64,000 nucleotides of DNA from Benincasa hispida (lineage: Eukaryota; Streptophyta; Magnoliopsida; Cucurbitales; Cucurbitaceae). Positions 25,827 through 36,652 of the stretch are shown piece after piece; positions within the stretch are counted from its first letter, which is position 1; each line of letters starts with the position of its first letter. The stretch lies in assembly GCF_009727055.1 (NCBI RefSeq), contig NC_052349.1, forward strand, positions 39,267,952 to 39,331,951, in the 5' to 3' direction. A program made the translations under genes and the position numbers. The notes beneath the pieces are model-generated. The model was not told the DNA's origin, did no database searches, and saw only the letters and a program-made list of their open reading frames with translations.

Positions 25827-26272
25827 TGTTGGAATAAATGGTAGTGACCATTCGTGTAAAGTTGTATCATTTCATAAATGAACATGTCTTTTCGCAATTA
25901 TCCAACTTGAAGAAGAGACATGACTATTTGGATGGCCATGAATAGTTTATAAATATGCTTCTTCTTCAAATTGCTTTTTAGAACAAATTTTCATAAACAC
26001 TTTTCTCCCATGAAATTTTCTCCCCTTTATATAAAGTCTTTGAAGTTCGGCTTATTTCCACAAAGTATAGATCATTAGATCTTGTGAACGAGGTGCTGCT
26101 TCGATAAGAAAGTTAATATATTCTATACTGAGAGACAATTACTCATGGAACTTAGGCACTAGAATGAGTAAAATTGTCTTAAGGAGACAACGTGAAGTTG
26201 TTGGGCTCAAATTCTCTTCGGTATATTCGATTATGTATTTTCTGGTTTTCTTATGATATTATTCATATAACA
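25827..26272 (+). repeat. 3' LTR of the copia element
   Basis: 446 bases, TG...CA, preceded by a polypurine tract and followed by GTCAA, which repeats the 5-bp sequence before the 5' LTR. Confidence 0.85.
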
Positions 26273-26277
26273 GTCAA

Positions 26278-26358
26278 TACCGTACGATAGTTTCCCTCAG
26301 CTGCAAGAAACCTCTTATCTTCTCCGAATTATTCTAGCAACAGCTCACTTGAGAAAAG
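26278..26358 (+). other. Possible 5' UTR exon of the PRP28-like helicase
   Basis: A short unique stretch with a GT donor candidate after GAGAAAAG at 26358. It would pair with the acceptor ATCTCCAG at 29649, eleven bases before the helicase ATG. The intervening 3.3 kb would be a 5' UTR intron carrying the solo LTR. The pseudogene copy also retains the 3' part of this intron. No transcript evidence is available. Confidence 0.3.
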
Positions 26359-26468
26359 GTCGATACAATCTGATTTAACAATTTTTCAATGATGGTTAAA
26401 TTGATTCAATCTTCAAAATGGTTTTTAATGGATTTTAATTTTGGTAATTAGGGATTTCAAATCAGTAG

Positions 26469-28988
26469 TGTAACACCACTTGTTACAAAATTAGGTTAAT
26501 TTTGGAATAAATTACGTTGTTTCATCTCCTTTCAACTTGTTAATTTTTAATTAATGAACTTTTTTGTTGTTGTCAATTCTAATTTGTTAAATTAAAATTC
26601 TTCGTTTAATTTTGAAGTCGACTAATTTAAATTTCTTAAAATGTTTGAGAAGAGATTTTTAATTAGTCTCTAATTCAATACTTTGAAATTTAATATCAAG
26701 TTTAGTCTCTTCGGTCTTTAGTTGGGATAATATTTTTGGAAAAAATAGGTTTATTTTGAGAAAGAGGAATCAATTGTGAAATTGGAGTAAATTTTGATAT
26801 TATCATTCTTTTAAATTTTGATACTAAAAGAAAAGAAAAGGGAAAAAAACTAATAATTAAGGATGGAATAACCAAAATAAGAAACCCTAGACCTTCCTTT
26901 ATCTTTGGTTAATCACTCCCTTCCTTCCCTCCTCCCTATTTCTTCCCCCACTTGTACGACACTTACACGAACCGGAAACCCGGCCGCCCGACCCTCTCAT
27001 TTTTCCCTTCCGTTCGCGCTTCCTTCTCCAACCCGACGAGCGAGCTCGACGCCTGCTGGGCTACGGACCTTCACAGGCGAACCGGCGGCGACGGCAACAA
27101 CCTTTCGGCAGCGTTTCCCGAAACGGGAAGCTGTTGAGGGCTAGGATCGAGCGAAGTCTATCCGGCGACTTTTCCTTGATGGTGCGATTTGCAGAGGCGT
27201 ACATGACCAGCGGCGGCGGTACAACCCTCCATCGCACGGCGAGCGGTGGCAGCGTCTGGCATCGGCGGCAGTAGCGGCCGTGGCATTTGGCGACGGCGAC
27301 AGTCCGAGCGGTTTGCAACAGCATTTTTCTTCCGTTCGACAAGGTTCGACACTTACCCATTCCGTTACGGCTTTAGATTCAAGTTACCCACTTCTAAATG
27401 AATCCAAATATGTCGGATTAGACGAATTCGGACGCTAACCAACAAGGATTCGGGTCCTTTTGGGTAAGTTGCAGCTGGTTTATTACCCTAATTCTCTTGC
27501 GAACTGGTTTAAAGTTGGCGGAGTGATTTTGGACCAATTTAGATACCGTTCCAGCAACGTTCTTCCTTTGCCGCAGTTTCGAAATTGTGCGGACACCTTT
27601 TGTCAAGACCCCAAGGTCATTTTGGTAAGTATGCATTCTAGTCCTTTGTGGATCCGTTCGACTTCTTTTTAGGTGCTGTAAGTTAGTTCTAACTCAGGAG
27701 CATGTTTTATGTGTAGTTAAAAACTTATTTGGAGGTGCTTTAATCGAGGTTTAAGATCCCTTTGGATTCCGTTAGAAGCGTCTTAGAAACGCTTAGGTAG
27801 GTAGAATTCTTGGCTTGATGTGTAATTTATCCCGGTTATTTTTGTTATTATTTTTTCATTGGCTTGATGTGTAATTTATCCCTGTTATGAATAAATATGA
27901 ATCGTGTCATCCTGAATATGTGATATATTTTGGCATGGTTGAGCACACTTGGATGTTTGTTATGCTATTTTTGTAATGTGCAACTCATTGAAATGGTATT
28001 ATGTGATTGGTGAATATAAGCATGTGTGTGGTCTGCTTCTACTAATTTTATGTGAATACATTTACGTTTGTGGACTTGGAGATGTCAAAATATTTGAACA
28101 TGTCTGAAGGTTTGTTACGATGGTTAAGTCCCTGTGGATTGCATGCATTGTAATCTGTGGTGATGAGTAAGTTACATTTTTTAATCTAATCATGTGAGGG
28201 TTGTGGAGCATGACGTGTAAATCATGTAAGAGTTGTGGAGCATGACGCATAAATCATGTGAGAGTTGCGGAGCATGACGCTTAAATCATGTGAGAGTTGC
28301 GGAGCATGACGCGTAAATCATGTGAGAGTTGCGGAGCATGACGCGTAAATCATGTGAGAGTTGCGGAGCATGACGCATAAATCATGTGTTGTGTGTTGTT
28401 GCATAGCATTGTGTGTCAAACCATGTGTTTGTATGTTTAAATAAGATTATTTTTCTTTAATCTGAGAATGTCTTATAGTTGCGAGAAGCACGTTGTGGTT
28501 AATAGTATTACTGTTGTATATCTTGCTATATATGTATGTTGTTTGGTGGCCCTTCAGGTGTGGGCTACTTAACCATACAAGTGTGTACTCACCCCACCAG
28601 ATTTTGTAGGTACTGATGCACATTGTAACCTGAGCTTTGAAACTTTGAAATTTCTAGTCGTATTTTTGAGTTGGGAACTTGTAAAAGATTCTATTCAGCT
28701 TATCATGTTTGAATGCCAAAATGGTTTAAGTATGTTTTGTTTTGTTAAATCTGATTAAAGAAATATTTTAATACTAGTTCTAGAAACTCTGTACTACTGT
28801 TGAGGGAGGTTTGATGTTTGCCTGCTTTTGGGAGTGCGTTTCTTTGAAACGGGTGTTAAAAGTAAAATTTTGGTTCTGTTACGTTTATGTCGGTATGCTG
28901 CCGAAACTTTTCCAAAGTATAAGAGTTTGTAAGCTAATCAAGGTTAAATTTTGGTAACGGTCCGGTATTGAAATTTGGGGTCATTACA
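26469..28988 (+). mobile_element. Solo gypsy-type LTR with AGTAG target duplications
   Basis: The 2520-bp element begins TGTAACACCACTTGTTAC and ends GGGGTCATTACA, so TGTAA and TTACA form the inverted termini usual in plant Ty3/gypsy LTRs. AGTAG is present on both sides (26464-26468 and 28989-28993). It contains a GC-rich block (about 26970-27330), a 6 x 32-bp tandem repeat and GTGTACTCACCCC-type sequence typical of gypsy LTRs. The small reading frames in the GC-rich block have no recognisable domain. Confidence 0.88.
28201..28389 (+). repeat. Tandem repeat, six 32-bp units
   Basis: TTG(T/C)GGAGCATGACG recurs at 28201, 28233, 28265, 28297, 28329 and 28361, an exact 32-bp period, with very few substitutions. 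The units abut directly, with no spacers. Confidence 0.95.
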
Positions 28989-28993
28989 AGTAG

Positions 28994-29660
28994 GGATTAA
29001 AGAGTGGGCTCAAATAACTATCTCTCACTTGTAGAACATTGCATGTTTGTTTTGCCTGTTACTTGTCTTGTTTGCTCATGTGCTTAATTTATTTGCCTGT
29101 ATATCCATTGTATGTATTCGTGGATTCTTGGTGTCTAGCTGACCTAATTATACCCCTACCAAAATTTTTGTGAAGAAAATGTATGATGAATGTAGTTATT
29201 CCCTGAAACAACAGGTTCAAAATTTTCATATCATTCACTGTGGCGAAAATCAGGAGTTTTTAGAGTGTTGTCCTCATGTGTGTGTTCCACTAAAGAAGTT
29301 CAGAATTGAAACCCTGTATAAACTTTCCCTTCCCTCAAAATGTGCAAATTTCCGATCAAGGGTCTTTAAAGCATATTTTTTAGTTTACCCCAGTTAGCAT
29401 GTTGCACTAATTACAATGTAGATTGTAGTCTAATTGAGCTATATGTGAGTCAACATCATTTAAGAAAAATAGTTGGAGTGAGAAATGACATTAAAAATCA
29501 AATTTGGACTACATTTGTAGGATAAATAATATTGATGTTTTTAATTTTGCCTTAAGACTTGCATTCCATTCTATTGCATGCTATAAACTCATGACAATAA
29601 TTTTTTATTTGTTTTAATGCTATCATATCTTTTTGTATTATATCTCCAGGACCAAACGCG
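28994..29660 (+). other. Helicase leader / 5' UTR intron sequence
   Basis: No gene. The last 110 bases match the region upstream of the pseudogene copy and end with a pyrimidine-containing acceptor, TATATCTCCAG, at 29649. The rest is AT-rich unique sequence. Confidence 0.5.
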
Positions 29661-31802
29661 ATGAAACGAAATCCTGGTGTCGAGAACTTGTCTGGTTCTT
29701 CATCTTCTAAGCCCTTACATGCTGTCGTTGATAACAAACCAGTCTTCTTAACTAAAGCCCAACGCGAGCAATTAGCTCTTCAACGACGCCAAGATGAAAT
29801 CTCTCTTCAAAGACGCCGCCAAGACCAACTTCTCCTATCTAATTCTCAGAATCCTTCATTTGATTCTGTCGATAACCACAAATCTTCTGATTATGACCGT
29901 CGCGATCGTGATAGAGGACGAGACCGAGAAAGAGATCGAGACAGGACCCGTGATCGGGAAAGAGATCGTGATCGGGATTTGGAGCGTCGGAATCGCGAGA
30001 AGGAGCGCGAGGAAGAGGCCAAAGCTCGAGAGCGTACCCGCTTAGAGAAGCTTGCAGAGCGGGAGCGTGACAAGGAGTTAGATGCAATTAAAGAACAATA
30101 TCTTGGCTCTAAGAAACCTAAGAAACGTGTTATTAAACCTAGTGAGAAATTTCGCTTCTCATTTGATTGGGAAAACACTGAAGATACTTCTCGGGACATG
30201 AATTTGCTATACCAAAATCCTCACGAGGCCCAACTTTTGTTTGGACGAGGGTTTCGCGCTGGCATGGACAGACGAGAGCAAAAGAAGCTTGCAGCTAAGA
30301 ATGAGAAGGAGATGAGGGAGGAGATACGAAAGAAAGACGGTGTGGAGGAAAAACCAGAGGAGGCTGCAGCTCAAAAACTCAAGGAAAAAGCTGCTGATTT
30401 GTATGACTCATTTGATATGAGAGTCGATCGGCACTGGAGTGAAAAGAAGCTAGAGGAAATGACTGAGAGGGATTGGAGAATTTTTAGGGAGGACTTCAAT
30501 ATATCCTATAAGGGTTCCAAGATCCCTCGCCCCATGAGGAGTTGGACGGAGAGTAAGTTGACGACGGAACTTCTTAAGGCAGTAGAAAGGGCCGGTTATA
30601 AGACGCCCTCCCCCATTCAGATGGCTGCCATTCCATTGGGTTTACAACAACGTGATGTTATTGGGATTGCCGAGACTGGTTCTGGTAAGACTGCTGCCTT
30701 TGTTCTTCCCATGCTAGCTTATATTACAAGGTTGCCTCCCATCAACGAAGAGAATGAGGCAGAAGGGCCTTATGCGGTAGTGATGGCTCCCACTCGTGAA
30801 CTTGCTCAACAGATTGAGGATGAAACTGTAAAGTTTTCTCACTATTTGGGTATTAAGGTGGTTTCAATTGTTGGAGGTCAATCTATTGAGGAGCAAGGAT
30901 TTAAGATCAGGCAGGGTTGTGAGGTTGTCATTGCCACCCCGGGTCGTTTGCTGGATTGTTTGGAGAGGCGTTATGCAGTACTTAATCAATGTAATTATGT
31001 TGTTCTAGATGAGGCTGATAGGATGATAGATATGGGTTTCGAGCCTCAAGTTATGGGGGTTTTAGATGCAATGCCTTCAAGCAATCTTAAACCTGAAAAT
31101 GAGGATGAGGAGCTTGATGAGAAGAAAATATATCGAACTACATACATGTTTAGTGCTACCATGCCACCTGCTGTGGAGAGGCTCGCTAGAAAATATTTAA
31201 GAAATCCTGTTGTTGTTACTATTGGAACTGCTGGAAAGGCAACTGACTTAATATCTCAACATGTTATTATGATGAAGGAATCAGAGAAATTTTATAGATT
31301 GCAGAATTTGCTCGATAACCTGGGTGACAAAACAGCTATTGTTTTTGTTAACACCAAGAAGAATGCTGATACCGTTGCCAAAAATTTGGACAAGGCAGGG
31401 TATCGTGTTACAACTTTGCATGGTGGGAAGTCACAAGAACAGAGGGAAATTAGTCTTGAAGGGTTTAGAACTAAGAGATATAATGTTCTCGTTGCCACAG
31501 ATGTTGCTGGTCGTGGAATAGATATTCCTGATGTTGCTCATGTCATAAATTACGATATGCCTAGTAACATTGAAATGTATACACATCGTATTGGACGTAC
31601 TGGACGTGCAGGTAAAACAGGTGTGGCCACAACATTTTTGACTTTACAGGATTCTGAAGTCTTTTATGATCTCAAGCAAATGCTTATCCAAAGCAATAGT
31701 CCTGTGCCTCCTGAATTGGCAAGGCATGAAGCGTCTAAGTTCAAGCCTGGTAGTATTCCTGATAGACCTCCTCGGCGTAATGAAACTCTTTTTGCACATT
31801 GA
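29661..31802 (+). CDS. RH21: DEAD-box ATP-dependent RNA helicase, PRP28/DDX23 type (plant RH21)
   Basis: The CDS is one uninterrupted exon of 713 residues. An Arg/Asp/Glu-rich low-complexity stretch (about 78-140) precedes the helicase core. The Q motif lies near 313-326 ([14 protein letters not shown]), motif I is AETGSGKT (about 338-345), Ia PTRELAQQ, Ib TPGR, II DEAD (about 450-453), III SAT (about 498-500), IV VFVNTKK, V RGIDIPD and [10 protein letters not shown] (about 642-649). The charged N-terminus and the tail [18 protein letters not shown] distinguish PRP28 from other DEAD-box proteins. PRP28 helps exchange U1 for U6 at the 5' splice site in the U5/tri-snRNP, in the nucleus. All catalytic motifs are intact. 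The start ATG lies eleven bases after a probable UTR acceptor. A truncated duplicate lies 9 kb upstream. Confidence 0.95.
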   Translation: MKRNPGVENLSGSSSSKPLHAVVDNKPVFLTKAQREQLALQRRQDEISLQRRRQDQLLLSNSQNPSFDSVDNHKSSDYDRRDRDRGRDRERDRDRTRDRERDRDRDLERRNREKEREEEAKARERTRLEKLAERERDKELDAIKEQYLGSKKPKKRVIKPSEKFRFSFDWENTEDTSRDMNLLYQNPHEAQLLFGRGFRAGMDRREQKKLAAKNEKEMREEIRKKDGVEEKPEEAAAQKLKEKAADLYDSFDMRVDRHWSEKKLEEMTERDWRIFREDFNISYKGSKIPRPMRSWTESKLTTELLKAVERAGYKTPSPIQMAAIPLGLQQRDVIGIAETGSGKTAAFVLPMLAYITRLPPINEENEAEGPYAVVMAPTRELAQQIEDETVKFSHYLGIKVVSIVGGQSIEEQGFKIRQGCEVVIATPGRLLDCLERRYAVLNQCNYVVLDEADRMIDMGFEPQVMGVLDAMPSSNLKPENEDEELDEKKIYRTTYMFSATMPPAVERLARKYLRNPVVVTIGTAGKATDLISQHVIMMKESEKFYRLQNLLDNLGDKTAIVFVNTKKNADTVAKNLDKAGYRVTTLHGGKSQEQREISLEGFRTKRYNVLVATDVAGRGIDIPDVAHVINYDMPSNIEMYTHRIGRTGRAGKTGVATTFLTLQDSEVFYDLKQMLIQSNSPVPPELARHEASKFKPGSIPDRPPRRNETLFAH

Positions 31803-33880
31803 GAGGCATGTTTCTGAAGACATTTACATTGTCACAGTTGCTGTGTTGGCTACATGGTTGCTTTGTCTTTTACTTTTATCTTAAGTAAATTTTCTTGTCC
31901 TTGTAATCTTTAGATGTTCTTGGCATTAGACTAACCACTTGAGTTTTTTATCTGTGTGTTGTCTTAAAATCTCTTTGATTCGACTTTATCTATGAGAATT
32001 TCTATCCAGTTTCATCGTGGGATGCCATGTTTAATTTTCAAAATTACAGATTTATTAAATAATGAAACAGCCATAGTGTATTTGCTCAAATAATTCATTT
32101 TTTTTCCGTTGTATGTGCTGCAAATCTGCAAAGTGTTTGGTAGTCTAATGCAAGGGTTTGATGAAATCTACTTATAAAGTTGATGCAAATCAACCAACAA
32201 TTTTAATATTCCAGTAGGTTTAGAGCTGTGTTTCCTAGTGAGAAGATTTTCATGGAAATGCCCCAGTTTAAACATGACGATTGTGCTTAATGAATAACAT
32301 ACGAGGAATGGAGCTTACCATAGGATGTTATTGGCCACCCATCTTCTTCCTGCATCAGAATTTCTCGGCCTAATCTTCTGTTGGATAAGAACTGTCTACA
32401 AGGGAGGTGGCCCCAGCGGCTGCTACTACTGCTTCAGGATTGGCCACTTACCACTCGGTAATAATTGTTCAGTCCTATTCAATTTCCCTTTTCCCTTCCT
32501 GTTTTGTTGGCCAATGATGTATTTATTTGGGGCAATTATGGACTTCTAGTTAACAGAAAATAACAAAGGCTCAGACTGTAGCTACCAGAGCTCAACCTAT
32601 CAGTGCTGATGGTGGTGGTGCCGACAACAATGGTAGGACTAGCAATGCCAGCGTCCAGGTGGACCGAGAGGATTTGCTGGGAAACTTTGAAGAGGCTGGG
32701 GCCTCCTAACACTAAGAGGAACAATTTGGAAGGCACTTTGAGTATTGCTCTTGAAGTCTCTGATCAGACTCTGATTGGTAACTAATGTTATATTCATTTA
32801 TCAGCATGATGTTCATTCTCGTAATTATGTTAATTTATCGACAATGTAGTGGCATCTCTTTTAATTTTGATAATTGAAAGTACAAACTCAGGTCATGGTT
32901 GAAGGTTTCTAGGTTCTACTTCTAGTCAATATGGTGAATCAGTAAACTGCTCGTATTCGCTATAGAACTCTTCCTTTAATGTTAAATGCCTGAAATATAT
33001 GGATGTGGATATTGGAAATGCAACAATTCTTGGGTGCCCACTCATTTTTATAATATAAGGTTTGCTATATTATGCTTTCAGGACAACCTTGTCCTATAAT
33101 TCCTGCAGAAGTCATAAAGTAAAGTGGGAAACTTATTCCACTAGTTAAGATTTAGGTGGGGAGCATGAAAAAGATCCAAACGCTTCAGTGGTTGAGCTCC
33201 AGGCAATCCCCTTTGAGGCAATTCATAGGTTTTTTTTTCTTCTAAGATTTGATTTTTGATAGAATTTAGAAAATGATCATTTCGTTCTAAGGTTTCTTTG
33301 AACCTTGGATAATCTAAGTAGGTATGAAGCTGGTTTGTATATCCTTGATAATAGAAATCTACGAACTTACATGCGTGTAGAACTAAATACCATATCAAGG
33401 GTGACTTCTTGGAAGAGACTGATGTTGATGATGATGTTGTTGCTCTAGTCTTGTCAATCTCATAAAAAGAGTATCCTAAATCTGCATTTTAATCTTTTAT
33501 GCGCATACTTTATATTAAACCCTCATTTACGTCCTCCATTTTGTTCACCCTTCTACTGTCAGTGCTTATTTGAGTTCTCCATAATTTTGCTCAAATTTAC
33601 CATTGAACATCGTCTAGACGTTGGATGATAGGGTGAATTTGAAGATAAGCTCTAAAATGGAGTTCAAGAACTTCAAAGATAATCTCAATCATTATGGATC
33701 ATTCAAATACACCATGGTCACAACAAAATACAAATGGGTTTCTTCCTTAAACTAAGCTAGAGAATACTTACCTTAACCACTAAACATTGGAATCAAGCTT
33801 CTCATGGCCAAGATTAGTCTCCACAGTATAAAAGTAGGCTAAAAACAGTAAAGAACAAGGAAAAGGATGAGAGGGGGCTG
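31803..33880. other. Helicase 3' flank and unassigned DNA
   Basis: The helicase 3' UTR is probably within 31803-32150. Further right are short open pieces with normal amino-acid composition: about 32395-32455 (APAAATTASGLATYHS), 32573-32708 (QPISADGGGADNN, then VQVDREDLLGNFEEAGAS) and 33150-33225 (KDPNASVVELQAIPFEAIHR). They might be exons of a decayed gene, but no protein family was recognised and no consistent splice set could be built. Confidence 0.35.
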
Positions 33881-35705
33881 GGGGGCTACCTACCAGCATG
33901 TTGAATAAATTGGTTATCTTCTGTTGGGGTTCCAGAACTATCATCAGTACAACATTTACGAACCAATGAGAGGATATGGGGTTTGCAAGAAGTCAGCCTG
34001 TCGTTTTCAACGTATCAGTAGTTTGTGGAGTCTTTCTTTTCAATTTCAACCTTGGTTTGGAAGCTCTCATTGTCTTATTTTGGTTCTCAAACGGCAAGAA
34101 TTTTGGAACAGTCTATTGTTCATTGAATGTTTTCCTGGTTAATCTCTATTTGATCGTAATTGTCTTTAATTTCTTTTAATTTTTTTTCATCCCCTTTGGG
34201 AGTTGGCATCCCTCGATCATTTTTTTTTTCTTTTCATTATATCAGTTAGGAGGTTGTCTCTGTGCTTTCTTTTGCAATCACATTTTCTGCCCTCCTTGCA
34301 ATTATTTTGTTTCTACATAGAAGTAATCCTCGATTCTCCCAGCTCGGCAGTGCAATATTTGGGCTTTTTGCTTTGGTTATCTTTCTTGTTTGTGGGTCAA
34401 ACTTGTAAATTGGTCGTTCCAGCCTTAGCCGCCGAAATAGGAGCAATATGGCCATTTCTTCTTGGAGCTGAGCTCATTGGACACTGTTGGCCTTGTTGCA
34501 GCCTTTGACTTTTATGAGCAATGATGGTTGAAAGTCGGTTCATTATTTTCTTTGGAAGCTTGAAGTAGCTTTCAGTTTTCTGTTTGGCTGAAGACTTTTT
34601 TATAGCTTCAGTTTTTGTTTGCAAGCTCTTTAAGTCTTTCAGCCAATCATATTGTGAAAGTTTTTTTTCTTTCAATGTTTATTTTCTATTCACTCCTGGG
34701 GTTGTATCCTTGAACATTTATTTCTTTTTATTATATCATTGAGGTTTTTTTTTTTTTTTTTTTGGAAAAAACCTATTAGTGGATGACAACTTAAGGCTCC
34801 TTTAAAATTGACTAATTGATGATCTGCCCGTTATCAGGTAGATTTTGTTATATTTGTAATTCTTTAAAAATATCGCACATTTTATTATTATCCTTAAAAA
34901 TATTACTGAATGCAATTACCCTTTTAAAAAAATATCTCATTGTTCCTGTTTGTGTAGAGATCCACGATGTGCAATAATTCTTCTCAGGTTCATGTTGACA
35001 GAATGTTGCAAATCCTGAGAGTTCTCAACCGGATCCAATGTCAAGTATCTATGTTGATGATGTTTGAAAATTTATCAAGACCATGAAATAAATTATAGTA
35101 ATCTCTGCATGAAGATTTTGAAAGTGCCATGAACTGGAGTGAAGAAAGAGGTTTAGTTGGGTTTTGTTTTTGGGATCTTTAATTATAAATGGTTCATTAC
35201 GTAATAAATGTAATAAATGAATGGTAGTCTAAAAAGTAAATTTCAATTAATTACATTTTTGTTGTTTACCCTATGTAGGCAGACATGTAGGGTTCACTAT
35301 CCAATATCCATCTGTAATAAAAAAAAATGTAAATTGATTGATGATCCATGTATTTAGATTTGTTGAAAATATTATCGTTACAGTTACTATTAGTATATTT
35401 ATTATTACTGTTTAATTTAATGTGACATTCATGATTATAAATAAATGTGAACAAAGACAATTCAATTGGCTCATTATATTGTAATTACATCAATGATAAA
35501 TAATAAAAAGAAATACTTTCATTGGCTCACTAAAAGTTGCATTTCTCCAACATCTCAACCTTACATAAGTACGTCCATCTTGCCCATTTCTTACAAAATA
35601 GTTTCAAATCCACTCATCATTTACAAATTTTAGTACGGCTCAAATTGCGATGAATGATGCAAGAATTGAGAGCCACAACCCAATAAAAAAATCTGTAATA
35701 ATTTA
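33881..35705. other. Intergenic region with LINE-tail-like segments
   Basis: No gene is supported. Two segments, about 34180-34260 and 34690-34765, share the pattern TTTCTTTT.ATTATATCA, which I associate with the 3' ends of plant LINEs; this is weak evidence. An open frame at 34203-34508 has an odd composition and no domain. Confidence 0.35.
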
Positions 35706-35709
35706 GACT

Positions 35710-36285
35710 CTATTTGATAATTATTTCAATCCCGTTTGGTATCCATTTTGTTTTTGTTTTTGAAAATTAAGCTAATTGACACTATTTCATCTCTAAATTT
35801 CTTTCTTTGTTATCTATTTTTCACTGATTGTTTAAAAAACCAAGTCAAATTTTGAGAACTAAAAATTAACTTTCAAAAAATTGTTTTGTTTTTGGAATTT
35901 GATTAAAAATTCAACCATTGTACTTAAGAAAGATGTAAATCATTGCAAGAAATGTAGATGAAAGAGACTTAATTTTCAAGAACAAAAACAAAGAATAAAA
36001 TGATTACCAAATGGAATCTTCATTTTTTTTTTTTTTTTTTGAAATTCAAGTATGTTTCCTCTCCATTTTTTTACAATGATTTGCATCTTTCTAAGTACAA
36101 TGGTTGAATTTTTTGTCAAACTTCACAAATAAAAACAAATTTTTAAAAGTTATTTTTTAGTTTTCAAATTTTGACTTCATTTTTTAAAACCATTAAAAAA
36201 ATAGATAACAAAAGAAATTTAGAGATAGAAGAAGTGTTTATAGACTTAATTTAAAAATAAAATAATAATAATAATAATAATAATT

Positions 36286-36327
<42 letters not shown>

Positions 36328-36345
36328 AAATAGTTACCAAACTAC
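35710..36345. mobile_element. Large foldback (inverted-repeat) element
   Basis: The left arm (about 35740-35945) and right arm (about 36060-36250) are inverted copies. CATCTCTAAATTTCTTTCTT pairs with AAAGAAATTTAGAGATAGAA, and TTCAACCATTGTACTTAAGA pairs with TCTAAGTACAATGGTTGAA. The outer ends show CGTTTGGTATCC and GTTACCAAAC. A central spacer of about 110 bases and an ATA/poly-A stretch are included. No coding capacity. Confidence 0.75.
36259..36323. repeat. (ATA)n and poly-A tract
   Basis: About eight AAT/ATA units, then ATTTTAT, then a 30+ bp A run. Possibly the tail of an inserted element. Confidence 0.85.
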
Positions 36346-36652
36346 CTTTAGAATTTCCATGAAAATGGACACAAAATGAAGATGTAGTGCTATGATTCCG
36401 CATCGTTCTTGTAATGAGGGCACGTAAGGAAGGCACTATGAAGATGATCATGATTATTAACATCCCCGTGGTGCTTTTCCTTTTTGGTAAAAATATCCTC
36501 CTCTCGTAGTAACTCAACTTTGATCACAAGTGAATAACATTACAGAACAAACCAAAAATCCCCAAGCATAAAAGATGTTACAAAATAAGACATCTATCTT
36601 GAGAGGAAGAGGAAACCTGCGTTATTGCTTCTTCACACATTTAAACTCCAAA

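Larger units (their letters stand above)
20880..26272 (+). mobile_element. Decayed Ty1/copia element with GTCAA target duplications
   Basis: The 5' LTR (20880-21252) and 3' LTR (25827-26272) both start TGTTGGAATAAATGG and end TTATTCATATAACA. GTCAA at 20875-20879 and 26273-26277 flanks the element. A gag remnant lies at about 22880-23060 (LDNTLY, IYKTEDA, KMIDSK) and the C-terminal RNase H end at about 25130-25310 (LLVKCLTRE, then ISSRKRRLKPF). A polypurine tract (TTTATGGGGGAT) precedes the 3' LTR. Most of pol is missing or unrecognisable, stops are frequent, and another LTR (about 23281-25091) is nested inside. No primer-binding site is recognisable after the 5' LTR. The element is dead. Confidence 0.85.

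Noticed and set aside
26905..27360. Several open frames in the GC-rich block
   Set aside because: They lie inside the solo LTR, overlap on both strands and show no domain. Openness follows from high GC.
28201..28389. CRISPR-like regular repeat
   Set aside because: Units abut with no spacers, the genome is plant, and the array lies in an LTR.
29839..30199. Antisense frames rich in Ser/Arg opposite the helicase N-terminus
   Set aside because: They mirror the Arg/Asp/Glu repeat coding sequence of the helicase; the composition is a by-product.
34203..34508. 101-residue frame with hydrophobic stretches
   Set aside because: Cys/Leu/Phe-rich composition of T-rich DNA, no start context, no domain and no splice partners.
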